Assembly (NCBI GenBank): GCA_027314645.1
Contig: DAHVAL010000001.1
Span: forward strand, 139,295-203,294
Direction: 5' to 3'
DNA length: 64,000 nt
Origin: Nitrospirota bacterium
GTDB taxonomy: Bacteria > Nitrospirota > Leptospirillia > Leptospirillales > Leptospirillaceae
Shown piece by piece: positions 34,977 to 44,686 of this stretch. Position 1 is the first letter of the stretch; each line of letters starts with the position of its first letter. Below the pieces are notes generated by a model that was not told the DNA's origin, searched no databases, and saw only the letters and a program-made list of their open reading frames with translations. The position numbers and the translations under genes were made by a program.

Positions 34977-35725
34977 CGACCGGGGATGAGCACGCCCTTC
35001 CTTTTATGGACCATATGGTCGAACTCCGCCGAAGGGTCCTTCGCGTTCTCGTCTGGCTCTGCGCCGGCTTTGGCGTGAGCTTCCCATTTTCAGAACGGGT
35101 CATCGCATTTTTGGGAAAACTGGCAGGCACTCCCCTTGTATTCACCACCCCCACCGAGGCGTTCTGGATCACGATCAAGACGGCGTTTTACACAGGCCTT
35201 ATCCTGTCGTTCCCAGGATTTTTGTACGAGGTGTGGTCGTTTGTCGCTCCCGGGCTCTACCGGGATGAACGGCGGGCAGTCCTCCTCTGGGTGGGGGGAG
35301 GCACGCTCTTTTTTATGCTGGGAGTGGCCTTTTCATTTTGGGTCGCCCTTCCGACGGCCCTGTCCTTTCTTGTCCATTTTGGAGAGGGAGAGGGACTCCG
35401 GGCTTTTATGTCGGTGGATCGGACCATCTCCTTCGAGTGGCGTTTTCTCTTGGTCTTTGGCCTGATTTTCGAGCTCCCGGTCGTCATGGGCGTTCTTTCC
35501 GACCGGGGTCTGGTCTCCCCCTCCACATTCCGGCGAAGCCGGCGCTGGGCAGTGGTGGGCAATGCGGTCGTGGCCTCGATCCTTTCACCGACACAGGATT
35601 TTTTAAATATGATGATCATGTTCGTTCCCCTCCTCCTCCTTTACGAATTCGGGATCCTCGCGTCCGTCTGGGCGGATTCTCGTCGAAGAAAAAGAGTGAC
35701 GGAAAGCTCCGCCGTCCCCTCTTGA
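34973..35725 (+). CDS. tatC: Sec-independent protein translocase TatC
   Basis: Integral membrane subunit that recognises twin-arginine signal peptides. The N-terminus FMDHMVELRRRVLRVLVW and the EAFWITIKTAFYTGLILSFPGFLYEVWSFVAPGLYRDE region are the conserved cytoplasmic loop and substrate-binding helix; six membrane helices are visible. Length 250 residues. It shares transcription with the tatB-like gene. Confidence 0.95.
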   Translation: MTTGDEHALPFMDHMVELRRRVLRVLVWLCAGFGVSFPFSERVIAFLGKLAGTPLVFTTPTEAFWITIKTAFYTGLILSFPGFLYEVWSFVAPGLYRDERRAVLLWVGGGTLFFMLGVAFSFWVALPTALSFLVHFGEGEGLRAFMSVDRTISFEWRFLLVFGLIFELPVVMGVLSDRGLVSPSTFRRSRRWAVVGNAVVASILSPTQDFLNMMIMFVPLLLLYEFGILASVWADSRRRKRVTESSAVPS

Positions 35726-35753
35726 GCGCGTTGTCATGATCCCTATGGGTTGC

Positions 35754-35782
35754 TTGAACGAAATTCTTGTGTGCGATATCCT
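35754..35782 (+). promoter_or_regulatory. Candidate promoter for fhs
   Basis: TTGAAC and TATCCT are separated by exactly 17 bases, about 100 bases upstream of the fhs start. The region is more AT-rich than its surroundings. Confidence 0.5.
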
Positions 35783-35885
35783 TTCCAGATGAGAAACTTT
35801 GGAACAGATCCCGCTTTTCAAATCTGGCGATCCTGTCTTCAGCTTTAAATGGGTGTGAGAAATATTTTTCAAGGAGACTTCCTCG

Positions 35886-37565
35886 TTGTCCACCGTCCCG
35901 TCGTCCCTGTGCGATCTTTCCGAGGTTGCCCATGCCCTGGGAATTCCGGGATCCCATTTTCATCCTTATGGCCCGGGCCGAGGCAAGATCGATCCCAGCT
36001 TCGTGGTTCCGGGAGCGAAATCGAAGGCACGCTACATTTTGGTCTCGGGGATGACCCCGACTCCGGCGGGTGAAGGAAAGACCACCACCTCAGTCGGGCT
36101 TGCCATGGGGCTCTCCCGCCTTGGACTGAAGGCGGTGGTCACGCTTCGGCAACCGTCCATGGGACCCGTCTTCGGAATCAAGGGGGGCGGTGCCGGGGGG
36201 GGCCGCTCGACGATCGAGCCTTCCTCGGTCCTCAATTTGCATCTGACGGGGGACATCCATGCAGTCGCCGCGGCGCATAACCTTCTGGCTGCCGCCATCG
36301 ACAACTCTCTCTACCATGGAAATCCTTTGGAGATCGACCCGCTGTCGGTGACATGGAGCCGGGTGGTCGATATCAATGACCGGGCTCTCCGGAGGATCGT
36401 TCTGGGTCTGGGAGGACCCGGGTTCGGGATTCCGAGGGAGAGTCGGTTTGAAATCGCGGTCGCGAGTGAGATCATGGCCATCCTGGCCCTGTCGAGGTCA
36501 TGGGAAGAGCTGGGGACACGCCTTTCCGCAATCACCTTCGGCCGGAATCGGGACGGCCGCCTGCTCCGGGCCTCCGACCTTGGTGTGAACGGAGCCATGG
36601 CCGCCCTCCTTCGGGAAGCGCTCTGGCCGAACTTGATGCAGACCCAGGAAGGAACCCCCGCGATCATTCACGGGTCGCCCTTTGCCAATATTGCCCATGG
36701 AAACAGTTCCATCCTGGGGGATCTGGTGGCCCTTGGGACGGCAGACGCGGTTGTGACCGAGGCCGGGTTCGGGTCGGACCTTGGAGGGGAGAAGTTCTTC
36801 GACATCAAGTGCCGGGTTTCGGGGCAAGGCCCGGATGTGGCCGTTCTGGTGGTCACCACGCGGGGACTTCGGATGCACGGAGGCGTCGGCCGAGTCCGTT
36901 CCGGCAGATCCTTGCCGCCCGAGCTTAATTTGTCCAACCCGGGCGCGGTCAGGTCGGGTCTCGCGAACATGGAACGACACATCGCGATTTTGAAAGGGTT
37001 CGGAATCCCCGTCGTGGTGGCGATCAACAGTCTGGAAGGGGACAGCCCCGAGGAGTATGCGGCAATCAAGGAGGCGGCCAAACGGGTGGGAGCCTCCCAA
37101 GCGGTTGTTTCCACTCATTTTAAAGAGGGCGGGAAAGGGGCGGAGTCCTTGGCCAGAGCGGTCCTTGATGCGGCCGATTCCTCCACGTCCTCATGGTCGC
37201 CTCTCTACGAGCTGACCGATGCGCCCGAAAAGAAAGTGGAGACCATTGCGACCCGTGTGTATGGGGCAGGGTCGGTCTCGTGGTCCGAGAGCGCCAGGGA
37301 AGAGCTTGGACGCATCGCCGGAACGCCGGCCGCCGAATTTCCTGTCTGCATTGCCAAAACCTGGGCCTCACTCTCGCACGATCCAAAAATGTTGGGAGCT
37401 CCTTCCGGTTACGTTTTTCCGGTCAGGGAGGTGCGTCTCCTGTCCGGGGCAGAATTTCTTCTGGTCATCGCTGGCGAGACCCAAACAATGCCCGGACTGC
37501 CACGGGACCCGGCCTTCAAACGGATCGGACTATCGCATTCCGGCGTGATTGAAGGAATCGTGTGA
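35886..37565 (+). CDS. fhs: Formate-tetrahydrofolate ligase
   Basis: Makes 10-formyltetrahydrofolate from formate, ATP and tetrahydrofolate. The ATP-binding motif TPAGEGKTTTSVGL and the PSMGPVFGIKGGGAGGG block are typical; 559 residues is the usual length. The TTG start follows AAGGAG. It supplies C1 units for purines (purN in this window), thymidylate and TrmFO-related folates. The following large gene starts on its stop (GTGA). Confidence 0.94.
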   Translation: MSTVPSSLCDLSEVAHALGIPGSHFHPYGPGRGKIDPSFVVPGAKSKARYILVSGMTPTPAGEGKTTTSVGLAMGLSRLGLKAVVTLRQPSMGPVFGIKGGGAGGGRSTIEPSSVLNLHLTGDIHAVAAAHNLLAAAIDNSLYHGNPLEIDPLSVTWSRVVDINDRALRRIVLGLGGPGFGIPRESRFEIAVASEIMAILALSRSWEELGTRLSAITFGRNRDGRLLRASDLGVNGAMAALLREALWPNLMQTQEGTPAIIHGSPFANIAHGNSSILGDLVALGTADAVVTEAGFGSDLGGEKFFDIKCRVSGQGPDVAVLVVTTRGLRMHGGVGRVRSGRSLPPELNLSNPGAVRSGLANMERHIAILKGFGIPVVVAINSLEGDSPEEYAAIKEAAKRVGASQAVVSTHFKEGGKGAESLARAVLDAADSSTSSWSPLYELTDAPEKKVETIATRVYGAGSVSWSESAREELGRIAGTPAAEFPVCIAKTWASLSHDPKMLGAPSGYVFPVREVRLLSGAEFLLVIAGETQTMPGLPRDPAFKRIGLSHSGVIEGIV

Positions 37566-39571
37566 GAAAGGAGATTCGTTCTTTGATAGGAAAGGGAAGA
37601 GTGGCGGGTTCTTTGGTCCAAAGATTGTCCATGATTGCGGGGGTCTGCACCACAATCCTTTTATTCCCATTATCCGACCCGTCTCCGGCGGGGAATCCGC
37701 CGGCTCCCCCTGCGGTCACCCAGCCGAAGGGGTTGTCCGGCCAAGGAATCATGGCCCGGGCCTCGGATGTCGTCAATATTCTTGAAACATTTTTTCCTTC
37801 GGGCAAAGGGCGTGTGACGGGAATCACCCGGGAAGGACGGATTTCGATCGACCGAGGCCGGCATGACGGGCTCTATCCCGGCTCCATGGTCATGATCTAT
37901 CGTCCAGGACCTCCCTTTCGGGATTTCTATACCGGGATTCTGATCGGCCATCGGGAAGATACGGTCGGATGGGTCGAACTTCGCTCTGTCGAGGAGGATT
38001 CCGCCACAGGTCTCTTCAGAGGATCGGAACCCGCAAGGATCGGAGACCGGATCCGGATGCCGGAGTCCTTGATTCGGATCGCCCTGGTCCCGACGTCGCG
38101 TTATGCGGATCTTGGCGTCATCAGCCACCTCACCCGGGCGCTCCAAAAATCCCGACGGTTTTCGGTGGTCGATCCCTTTAGCGTGGATCTTGCCATTCGG
38201 AAAATGGGGAAAGCCGACCTCAGCAATCCCGTCTTCCGTTCCCGTCTGGCGAGGACCCTTCGGGCCCAAAGCCTTGTCCTGATCGACACGACCCTGTTGG
38301 GGGACCATGTCCTTTTAAACCTTGAAATCGCGGGGGGCCTGACGGGAAAGAAGGCCTTCACCCTCGAAACTGGACTGACCGGGGTTCAGCCCCTTTCGGG
38401 GGGCGGCAATCTCCTTGCCGGAATCGATCCGAATATGCACATCGCCAAACTTCCGCCCCTCTCCGTTCCCTTTCGGACGGTCAAGCTTCCCTTCATCCCC
38501 TTTTTCCTCACCGAGGGGCAGTACATTCCCGGGCAGGGAGCCATTACCGCCTTATCCGACGGGAGGAGGATCGTTGTCGGGACCATCGGAAAGAGCCGGG
38601 TGAGAACGCATTACCAGGAGAACGACCCCCACGTGATGGCGAATCGGCATGTCTTCATCTCTTCCGGTCCGGTGATTCCTCCCGACAAGGAACACCCAGG
38701 GATGGACCAGATCGCCGTCACGAACATTGTGGGCGGGGCCCTCGATTCGTATGTCCTCGATTTCGACGGGACCACCTTCCGGCGTATCGCCAAGCATCTT
38801 CCGTGGTATATCCGCATCGTTCGGATGGCTGACGGGAAGGATCACCTGATCGGACAGAAGATGGGGGTCAACAAGGCCTTTCTCGGACACATCCACGTCC
38901 TCCGCTGGAATCTCGACCACTTCGAAAAGGGGGATCCGGTGAAATGGGCGAAGGCCATCACCCTCTTTGGGACGGTGCCGATCAAGACCGGCGGACAGGA
39001 TTCCTTTCTTAAGATCGCGGCGGACAACCACCTTGAGTACTACGACATCCGTGGAGACCTCCGTTTCAAAAGTCCCATCTTTCTGGGGGGCTATTCGAAT
39101 CATTTCGTGTTCGGACAGCCGCACGCCCTGCTTCCGGTCCAATCCCGGAGCGTGAAGGTCAAAGGCCGGATTCTCGTGCTGTCTCCCCCGAATAATCCCG
39201 GGAGGCCGATCGCGATCGTCTACAAGAACATCCCCATGTCCTCCGGGTTTGGAAACTTCCAGGGATACCAGTACGGCCAAGTGTATTTCTACCGCTGGAC
39301 AGGAGTGAACTGGGCCCTTCTGGGAGAACTGACCCGGGTCAAGAATTTCATCCGGGATATCACCATTCTCCAGGACCGCAACACGGGGAAGCCTGCCCTT
39401 GCGGTGGGCACCGAACCGGTCTTCAACTTCATGAATATCCAGAATCTGACGGTCAAGGAGGGGTCCCTTCTCTACTTCAGCCTTCCTCCTTCCGTTGACC
39501 GGGCCCTCAAGGAGGGGATTTCTTCGCCGACCCTCATGAATCGTCCTGCCGGGGTCGGAGGGTCCAAATGA
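37562..39571 (+). CDS. Large exported protein of unknown function (FlgT/CsgG-like parts plus repeat region)
   Basis: A 669-residue protein with an N-terminal membrane or signal segment (LSMIAGVCTTILLFPLSDP). About residues 80-140 (GRVTGITREGRISIDRGRHDG and following LYPGSMVMIYRPG) resemble the FlgT C-terminal SH3-like domain; about 170-270 (IRIALVPTSRYADLG through RFSVVDPFSVDLAI and AQSLVLIDTTLL) resemble a CsgG/TolB-N-like fold. The rest looks like FG-GAP or propeller repeats (DQIAVTNIVGGALDSYVLDF). No family is certain. It overlaps fhs and uppS, so it is translated within this operon. Confidence 0.65.
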   Translation: MRKEIRSLIGKGRVAGSLVQRLSMIAGVCTTILLFPLSDPSPAGNPPAPPAVTQPKGLSGQGIMARASDVVNILETFFPSGKGRVTGITREGRISIDRGRHDGLYPGSMVMIYRPGPPFRDFYTGILIGHREDTVGWVELRSVEEDSATGLFRGSEPARIGDRIRMPESLIRIALVPTSRYADLGVISHLTRALQKSRRFSVVDPFSVDLAIRKMGKADLSNPVFRSRLARTLRAQSLVLIDTTLLGDHVLLNLEIAGGLTGKKAFTLETGLTGVQPLSGGGNLLAGIDPNMHIAKLPPLSVPFRTVKLPFIPFFLTEGQYIPGQGAITALSDGRRIVVGTIGKSRVRTHYQENDPHVMANRHVFISSGPVIPPDKEHPGMDQIAVTNIVGGALDSYVLDFDGTTFRRIAKHLPWYIRIVRMADGKDHLIGQKMGVNKAFLGHIHVLRWNLDHFEKGDPVKWAKAITLFGTVPIKTGGQDSFLKIAADNHLEYYDIRGDLRFKSPIFLGGYSNHFVFGQPHALLPVQSRSVKVKGRILVLSPPNNPGRPIAIVYKNIPMSSGFGNFQGYQYGQVYFYRWTGVNWALLGELTRVKNFIRDITILQDRNTGKPALAVGTEPVFNFMNIQNLTVKEGSLLYFSLPPSVDRALKEGISSPTLMNRPAGVGGSK

Positions 39572-40362
39572 TCCCCCAACAAAACATGCAGGATCTTTCA
39601 TCGAAGAAGGTGCCCGATTGGCTGGTGCGGCCTCCCACCCATCTGGGGATCATCATGGACGGGAACGGGCGTTGGGCCCAGAGGCGTCATCTGCCGAGAG
39701 TCGCCGGGCATCGCCAGGGCGCTCAGGCGGTGCGCCGGACTGTGACGGCCTGCCGGTCCTGGGGGATCCGTTATTTGACCCTCTATGCATTCTCATGGGA
39801 AAATTGGAAAAGATCCCGGATTGAGGTCGATGCCTTGATGCATCTTCTGGAAGATTATCTCGACCGGGAAGAATCGCTCATGATCGAACAGTCGATCCGA
39901 TTTCGGGCCATTGGGGACAGGACCAGACTTCCCCGTTCCGTTTCCCGGCGTCTGGAGGACGTCGAGAGAAGCACGGGAGACGGAAGAGCCATGAATCTGA
40001 CCCTGGCTCTTTCCTATTCGGGGCGGGAAGAAGTCCTGGAGGCCGCGCGGCGGATGGCCTTCGATGCGATGGCAGGAAAAGTGGATCCGGCCCAAATGAC
40101 GCAGGAGGATTTCGGTCGATATCTCGCGTCGGCAGTTCTGCCACCTCCCGATCTTCTGATTCGAACCAGCGGAGAATTCCGGATCAGTAATTTTCTTCTT
40201 TGGCAGATCGCCTACACGGAACTGTATTTTACCGCCGTCTTATGGCCAGACTTCGGAGATGAGGACCTGAAACAGGCCCTGATGGATTTTCAGGAGAGGC
40301 AACGCCGCTTCGGTGCCGAAAGCGGCTCCCCGGAACCTACCTCCCGGACCACGGGCGCTTGA
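39568..40362 (+). CDS. uppS: Isoprenyl (undecaprenyl) diphosphate synthase
   Basis: cis-prenyltransferase making the C55 carrier for peptidoglycan and O-antigen. The N-terminal HLGIIMDGNGRWAQRRHLPR, SWENWKRS, and C-terminal DLLIRTSGEFRISNFLLWQIAYTEL with WPDF are the five family blocks. Length 264 residues. The ATG overlaps the end of the previous gene, and cdsA overlaps its end. Confidence 0.95.
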   Translation: MIPQQNMQDLSSKKVPDWLVRPPTHLGIIMDGNGRWAQRRHLPRVAGHRQGAQAVRRTVTACRSWGIRYLTLYAFSWENWKRSRIEVDALMHLLEDYLDREESLMIEQSIRFRAIGDRTRLPRSVSRRLEDVERSTGDGRAMNLTLALSYSGREEVLEAARRMAFDAMAGKVDPAQMTQEDFGRYLASAVLPPPDLLIRTSGEFRISNFLLWQIAYTELYFTAVLWPDFGDEDLKQALMDFQERQRRFGAESGSPEPTSRTTGA

Positions 40363-41195
40363 TGGAACTGATACGGCGGCTTGCGGTGGCCGCAGTCGCC
40401 ATCCCGTTGACCGTGGGGCTGGTCCTGTGGGCGTCTCCGTTCCTTTTTTTCTTGGTCTTGGGCGTTCTTGTCGTCCTTGCCCAGTTTGAGTTTTACCGGC
40501 TCTTCCCGTCCATGCCGTTCGATACGGGGATCTGGATGGGCCTGTCCGCCGGAACGGGTCTCCTGTACGTGATTTATCTCAAAAGTACCGGGGCCGTTCC
40601 ACCGGAGACCCTGGAGGTTGTGGGGGCGCTCCTTCTCCTGACCGTCATGGGGGGGACCGTCTTGACGGGGGGAGCGGCCCGGATAGGCCAGTTGGCCATT
40701 GTGTGGCTGGGGATCATGTATATCCCGTTTCTTATGGGAACAATCCTGCTGATCCGTGGAATCCCCGGCGGAGCCCGATGGATTCTCTATCTCCTGGCTC
40801 TCACGTGGATCGTGGATGCCGGGGGATATTTTGTGGGAAAGGCTTTCGGGAGGCATAAGATGGCCCCGACCCTCTCTCCGGGCAAAACCTGGGAGGGAGC
40901 GGTCGGAGGGGCGGTGGCTGGAATCATTTTCAGCCTTCTCGTGGTCTCCTGGCTGCCGGCTCCCCTGACCAGGATGGCCGTATTCTGGATCGGGCTTCTT
41001 CTTTCCATCTCGGGCCAGATCGGAGATCTCGTGGAATCCTCCTTCAAGCGGCAGGCCGGTGTGAAAGATTCCGGCCTCCTTTTTCCCGGCCATGGAGGGA
41101 TGCTTGACAAGGTGGACAGCCTTATTTTCAACGCCCCGGTTCTTTACGGAGTCCTGATTTTTTACGAAGGTCTCAGCTCTCCGGTCATCGTTTAG
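40359..41195 (+). CDS. cdsA: Phosphatidate cytidylyltransferase
   Basis: Makes CDP-diacylglycerol from phosphatidic acid and CTP at the inner membrane. Several membrane helices are followed by the signature SPGKTWEGAVGGAVAGIIFS and the C-terminal SSFKRQAGVKDSGLLFPGHGGMLDKVDSL. Length 278 residues. Start overlaps uppS. Confidence 0.95.
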   Translation: MMELIRRLAVAAVAIPLTVGLVLWASPFLFFLVLGVLVVLAQFEFYRLFPSMPFDTGIWMGLSAGTGLLYVIYLKSTGAVPPETLEVVGALLLLTVMGGTVLTGGAARIGQLAIVWLGIMYIPFLMGTILLIRGIPGGARWILYLLALTWIVDAGGYFVGKAFGRHKMAPTLSPGKTWEGAVGGAVAGIIFSLLVVSWLPAPLTRMAVFWIGLLLSISGQIGDLVESSFKRQAGVKDSGLLFPGHGGMLDKVDSLIFNAPVLYGVLIFYEGLSSPVIV

Positions 41196-41206
41196 TGAGG
41201 AGCGTC

Positions 41207-42415
41207 ATGTCGGAGCCACATGAGAATTTAACGAGGGTCGGCCTGTCCATCCTGGGGTCTACCGGTTCCATCGGGCGATCGGCATTGGACATCGTCCGCT
41301 CCCACCCCGGGCGCTTTTCTGTCAGGGGATTGGCCTGCGGAAAAAATTTTGAAGAGGCCATTCTTCAGGCCCGCGAATTCCGCCCGGAAGTTCTTTCCGT
41401 CGACGACAGCATTTATGGTCGGGTTCGGGACGCGCTGACGGGGACGGGGGTGCAGGTGCTCGCGGGGGGGGAGGGAGCCTGTGCGGTGGCGGCCATCGAA
41501 CACGCGGATGTGCTGCTGTCTGCCATCGTTGGTGAGGCCGGGCTCGCTCCGACCTGGGAAGGGATCCGTCCGGGGCGGACGATCGCACTTGCCAACAAGG
41601 AAACGCTGGTCGTCGGCGGTCAGACCGTCATCGATCGGATCCGTGAAAAAGGAGCCCGCCTGGTTCCTGTGGATTCGGAGCATAGCGCGATTTATCAGGC
41701 GATGCGGGGACATCCCTGGTCAGGCGTCCGGCGGATCATTCTCACGGCCTCGGGGGGACCTTTTTTCGGAAAGACCCGCTCTGACCTTGAACAGGTGTCA
41801 AGGGAGCAGGCCTTGAACCATCCGACCTGGAAAATGGGCCCGAAGATCACCATCGATTCCGCCACGCTCCTGAACAAGGGATTGGAGCTGATCGAAGCCC
41901 GATGGCTTTTCGACGTGCCAGCCGACCAAATCGAGGTGGTGGTCCACCGGCAAAGCATCATTCATTCCATGGTGGAATTCGAAGACGCCTCGGTGCTGGC
42001 GCAGATGGGCGTCCCCGATATGAGAGGGCCGATCTCCTATGCGATCTCTGGAGAAGAACGGCTTCCCATCGGCGTTCCGTTTCTCGATCTGGTCAAAACG
42101 GGCACCCTCACCTTTTTTGGTCCCGATCACGAGACCTTCCCGGCAATCCGGCTCGCCGCCCGCTCCATTCTGCGCGCGGGACAGGGCGCGCTCTATCTCA
42201 ATATGGCCAATGAGATCGCAGTGAAAGCCTTCCTCGCGGGACAGCTTCCCTTCACCGGAATCTATGAGATCTGGGAACGGGTTCTGGCCGAGGCTCCCGA
42301 GGTCGTTCCGGATTCTCTGGGGGAGATCCGGAAGGCCGTGAGGCGAGCCACGGATCTTGCCATGGAGGCGGTGTCCCGCATCGGTTCGGGATCCCCTGCG
42401 CCGGTCCATCCCTAA
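41207..42415 (+). CDS. dxr: 1-deoxy-D-xylulose 5-phosphate reductoisomerase
   Basis: Second step of the MEP isoprenoid pathway. NADPH-binding GSTGSIGRSALDIV near the N-terminus, VDSEHSAIYQAMRG, KITIDSATLLNKGLELIEA and VVHRQSIIHSMVEF are all conserved. The ATG at 41207 has GAGGAG upstream; 402 residues. It lies with uppS, rseP and ispG in one plus-strand unit. Confidence 0.96.
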   Translation: MSEPHENLTRVGLSILGSTGSIGRSALDIVRSHPGRFSVRGLACGKNFEEAILQAREFRPEVLSVDDSIYGRVRDALTGTGVQVLAGGEGACAVAAIEHADVLLSAIVGEAGLAPTWEGIRPGRTIALANKETLVVGGQTVIDRIREKGARLVPVDSEHSAIYQAMRGHPWSGVRRIILTASGGPFFGKTRSDLEQVSREQALNHPTWKMGPKITIDSATLLNKGLELIEARWLFDVPADQIEVVVHRQSIIHSMVEFEDASVLAQMGVPDMRGPISYAISGEERLPIGVPFLDLVKTGTLTFFGPDHETFPAIRLAARSILRAGQGALYLNMANEIAVKAFLAGQLPFTGIYEIWERVLAEAPEVVPDSLGEIRKAVRRATDLAMEAVSRIGSGSPAPVHP

Positions 42416-42442
42416 GATTCCCCTGACGAAAGGCAGTGAAGC

Positions 42443-43510
42443 TTGACAGCGATCGTTTCTTTTATTGTAGTCATCGGAGTTCTCATTCTGATTCATGAAC
42501 TCGGGCATTTCCTCGTCGCCAAGAGGTTCGGGGTCAAGATCGAGAAGTTTTCCATCGGATTCGGGCCGAAAATTTTTTCCAAGACGGTGGGCGAGACGGA
42601 GTACCGGCTTTCCTGGATTCCATTGGGGGGGTACGTGAAGATGCTTGGGGAGAGCGACCCGGAAAAAGTGGCTCCCGAAGACCTTCCGCGTTCCTTTTCC
42701 TCTCTCTCGGTATCCCGCAGGATGGCGATTGCCTCCGCCGGGCCGGTGGCCAACTTTTTCCTGGCGATCCTTCTGTTCGCGACGGTGTTCTGGACGGGCC
42801 TTCCGGTGATGGAAGCCGTCGTGGGACAGGTCCTGCCCGGCTCCCCTGCGGCGGCGGCGGGAATGATGAAAGGTGACCGGATCCTCTCCGTCAACCGCCA
42901 ACCCGTGACACGATGGGATGATCTGAGAAGAATCATCGAACACCAGGGCGGCCGTGAAGTGCGACTTTCGGTTCAGCGGGGGGACAAGACGCTTCCATTT
43001 CTGATTGTTCCCAGGATCCAGCCTGGAAAAAATCTCTTTGGCGAGGTGGTTCAGCAGGGTAAGATCGGGGTTGGTCCATTGGGAAGCTTCGTCACCCTCC
43101 GATACGGGTTTTCGGAGGGGTTGGGGCTTGCCGTCATCAAGTCCTGGCGCATCGCGACCATCAATGTCCTCTCCCTTGGAAAGATGATTACCGGGGACAT
43201 CTCTCCGAAAAATCTCGGAGGCCCGATCCTCATCGCCCAGATGTCCGCCAAGGCCGCCGAATCCGGTCTATCCAACCTTCTCGTTTTCATGGGGTTTGTC
43301 AGTGTCACGCTGGGCGTGATGAACCTGCTCCCTATCCCGGTGCTTGATGGAGGCCATCTGCTTTTTCTCGCCGCCGAAGGCGTGATGAGAAAGCCCCCCT
43401 CGATCCGGGTTCGGGAGCTGTCGATGCAGGTCGGGTTTGTGATCCTTCTGACCATCATGGTGTATGCCTTTTATAATGACATAATGCGCGTTTTCGGGTC
43501 CGCCAGATAA
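42443..43510 (+). CDS. rseP: RIP metalloprotease RseP (site-2 protease family)
   Basis: Intramembrane zinc protease that cleaves transmembrane anti-sigma factors or signal-peptide remnants. The HELGH site is H18-H22 in the first helix, a single PDZ domain (GSPAAAAGMMKGDRILSVN) lies in the middle and the C-terminal zinc ligand is in MNLLPIPVLDGGHLL. It has 355 residues; E. coli RseP has two PDZ domains. Start is TTG with AAAGG upstream. Confidence 0.94.
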   Translation: MTAIVSFIVVIGVLILIHELGHFLVAKRFGVKIEKFSIGFGPKIFSKTVGETEYRLSWIPLGGYVKMLGESDPEKVAPEDLPRSFSSLSVSRRMAIASAGPVANFFLAILLFATVFWTGLPVMEAVVGQVLPGSPAAAAGMMKGDRILSVNRQPVTRWDDLRRIIEHQGGREVRLSVQRGDKTLPFLIVPRIQPGKNLFGEVVQQGKIGVGPLGSFVTLRYGFSEGLGLAVIKSWRIATINVLSLGKMITGDISPKNLGGPILIAQMSAKAAESGLSNLLVFMGFVSVTLGVMNLLPIPVLDGGHLLFLAAEGVMRKPPSIRVRELSMQVGFVILLTIMVYAFYNDIMRVFGSAR

Positions 43511-43525
43511 GGATTGGGGGGTTGA

Positions 43526-44686
43526 ATGGATATTAAACGGAAGAAGACACGAAGGATTATGGTTGGATCGGTTCCGATCGGGGACGGAGCCCCCATTTCA
43601 GTCCAATCGATGACCACGACCGACACGCGTGATATCGAGGGGACTCTTCGTCAAATCGAGGAGCTTCAGAAAGTGGGGTGCGAGATCATCCGTCTCGCGG
43701 TCGTCGATCAAGAAGCGGCCGAAGCGGTCGGAAAGATCCATCAGCGTTCTCCCATCCCCGTGATCGCGGATATCCATTTCGATTACCATTTGGCCTTGAC
43801 TGTGATCGAAGGGGGCGTGGATGCCGTGCGCATCAATCCCGGGAATATCGGCAGCCAGACAAAGATCCGCGCCATTGTCGATCGGATGAAGGACAAAGGG
43901 CTCCCGATCCGGATCGGCGTCAATGCCGGCTCCCTTGAGCGGGATCTCCTGGACTATTACGGCCATCCGACCCCGGAAGCCATGGTGGAGTCGGCGATGC
44001 GCCATGTGGCGCTCCTCGAAAAAGAAAACTTTTACGACATCAAGATTTCCTTAAAGGCCTCCAACGCCCTGGATACGATTGACGCCTATCGGCTGGCCTC
44101 GGAACGTTGCGAATACCCGCTGCATATCGGAGTGAGCGAAGCGGGTCCCCTCGTGTCCGGAACAGTGAAGTCCTCCGTGGGACTCGGATTTCTTTTGGCC
44201 AACGGGATTGGCGACACCGTGCGAGTCTCCCTTGCCGCCGATCCCGTAGAAGAGGTCAAGGTCGCCTGGGGAATCCTGAAGTCCCTGGGGCTAAGAAAAC
44301 GGGGAGTGAACGTGATCGCCTGTCCGACCTGCGGACGCCTCGAGATCGATGTGGTGGGCCTTGCGGCGAAGGTCGAAGAACGTCTGGCCCATGTTCAGGA
44401 AACGATGGATATTTCCATTCTCGGATGCGTGGTGAACGGCATCGGCGAAGGGAAGGAAGCCGATCTTGGAATCGCCGGCGGCCAGGGGGTGGGAATCTTT
44501 TTCGAGAACGGCGAGGTGGTGAAGAAGATCCCATCGGCCGACCTCGAGGAGCTTCTGATCGCTCAGGTCGAGAAAAAAGTCGAGATGATGCGCGCGGCCG
44601 GGGTATCGAGTCTCCGGACGGCGGAAGGGCATCGGGTCACCCTGCCGATGGCTCCTGAAAAAGCCATTTCGGCGGAGAATTCGTGA
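43526..44686 (+). CDS. ispG: 4-hydroxy-3-methylbut-2-enyl diphosphate synthase
   Basis: Iron-sulfur enzyme of the MEP pathway (GcpE). Conserved features are SVQSMTTTDTRD, IADIHFDYHLAL, VRINPGNIG, RIGVNAGSL and the [4Fe-4S] ligands in VIACPTCGR and ILGCVVNGIGE. Length 386 residues. The proS start overlaps its stop. Confidence 0.95.
   Translation: MDIKRKKTRRIMVGSVPIGDGAPISVQSMTTTDTRDIEGTLRQIEELQKVGCEIIRLAVVDQEAAEAVGKIHQRSPIPVIADIHFDYHLALTVIEGGVDAVRINPGNIGSQTKIRAIVDRMKDKGLPIRIGVNAGSLERDLLDYYGHPTPEAMVESAMRHVALLEKENFYDIKISLKASNALDTIDAYRLASERCEYPLHIGVSEAGPLVSGTVKSSVGLGFLLANGIGDTVRVSLAADPVEEVKVAWGILKSLGLRKRGVNVIACPTCGRLEIDVVGLAAKVEERLAHVQETMDISILGCVVNGIGEGKEADLGIAGGQGVGIFFENGEVVKKIPSADLEELLIAQVEKKVEMMRAAGVSSLRTAEGHRVTLPMAPEKAISAENS

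Noticed and set aside
41195..41206. GTG at 41195 as the dxr start
   Set aside because: The ATG at 41207 has a GAGGAG at the right distance; the GTG has none and would begin inside the cdsA stop.
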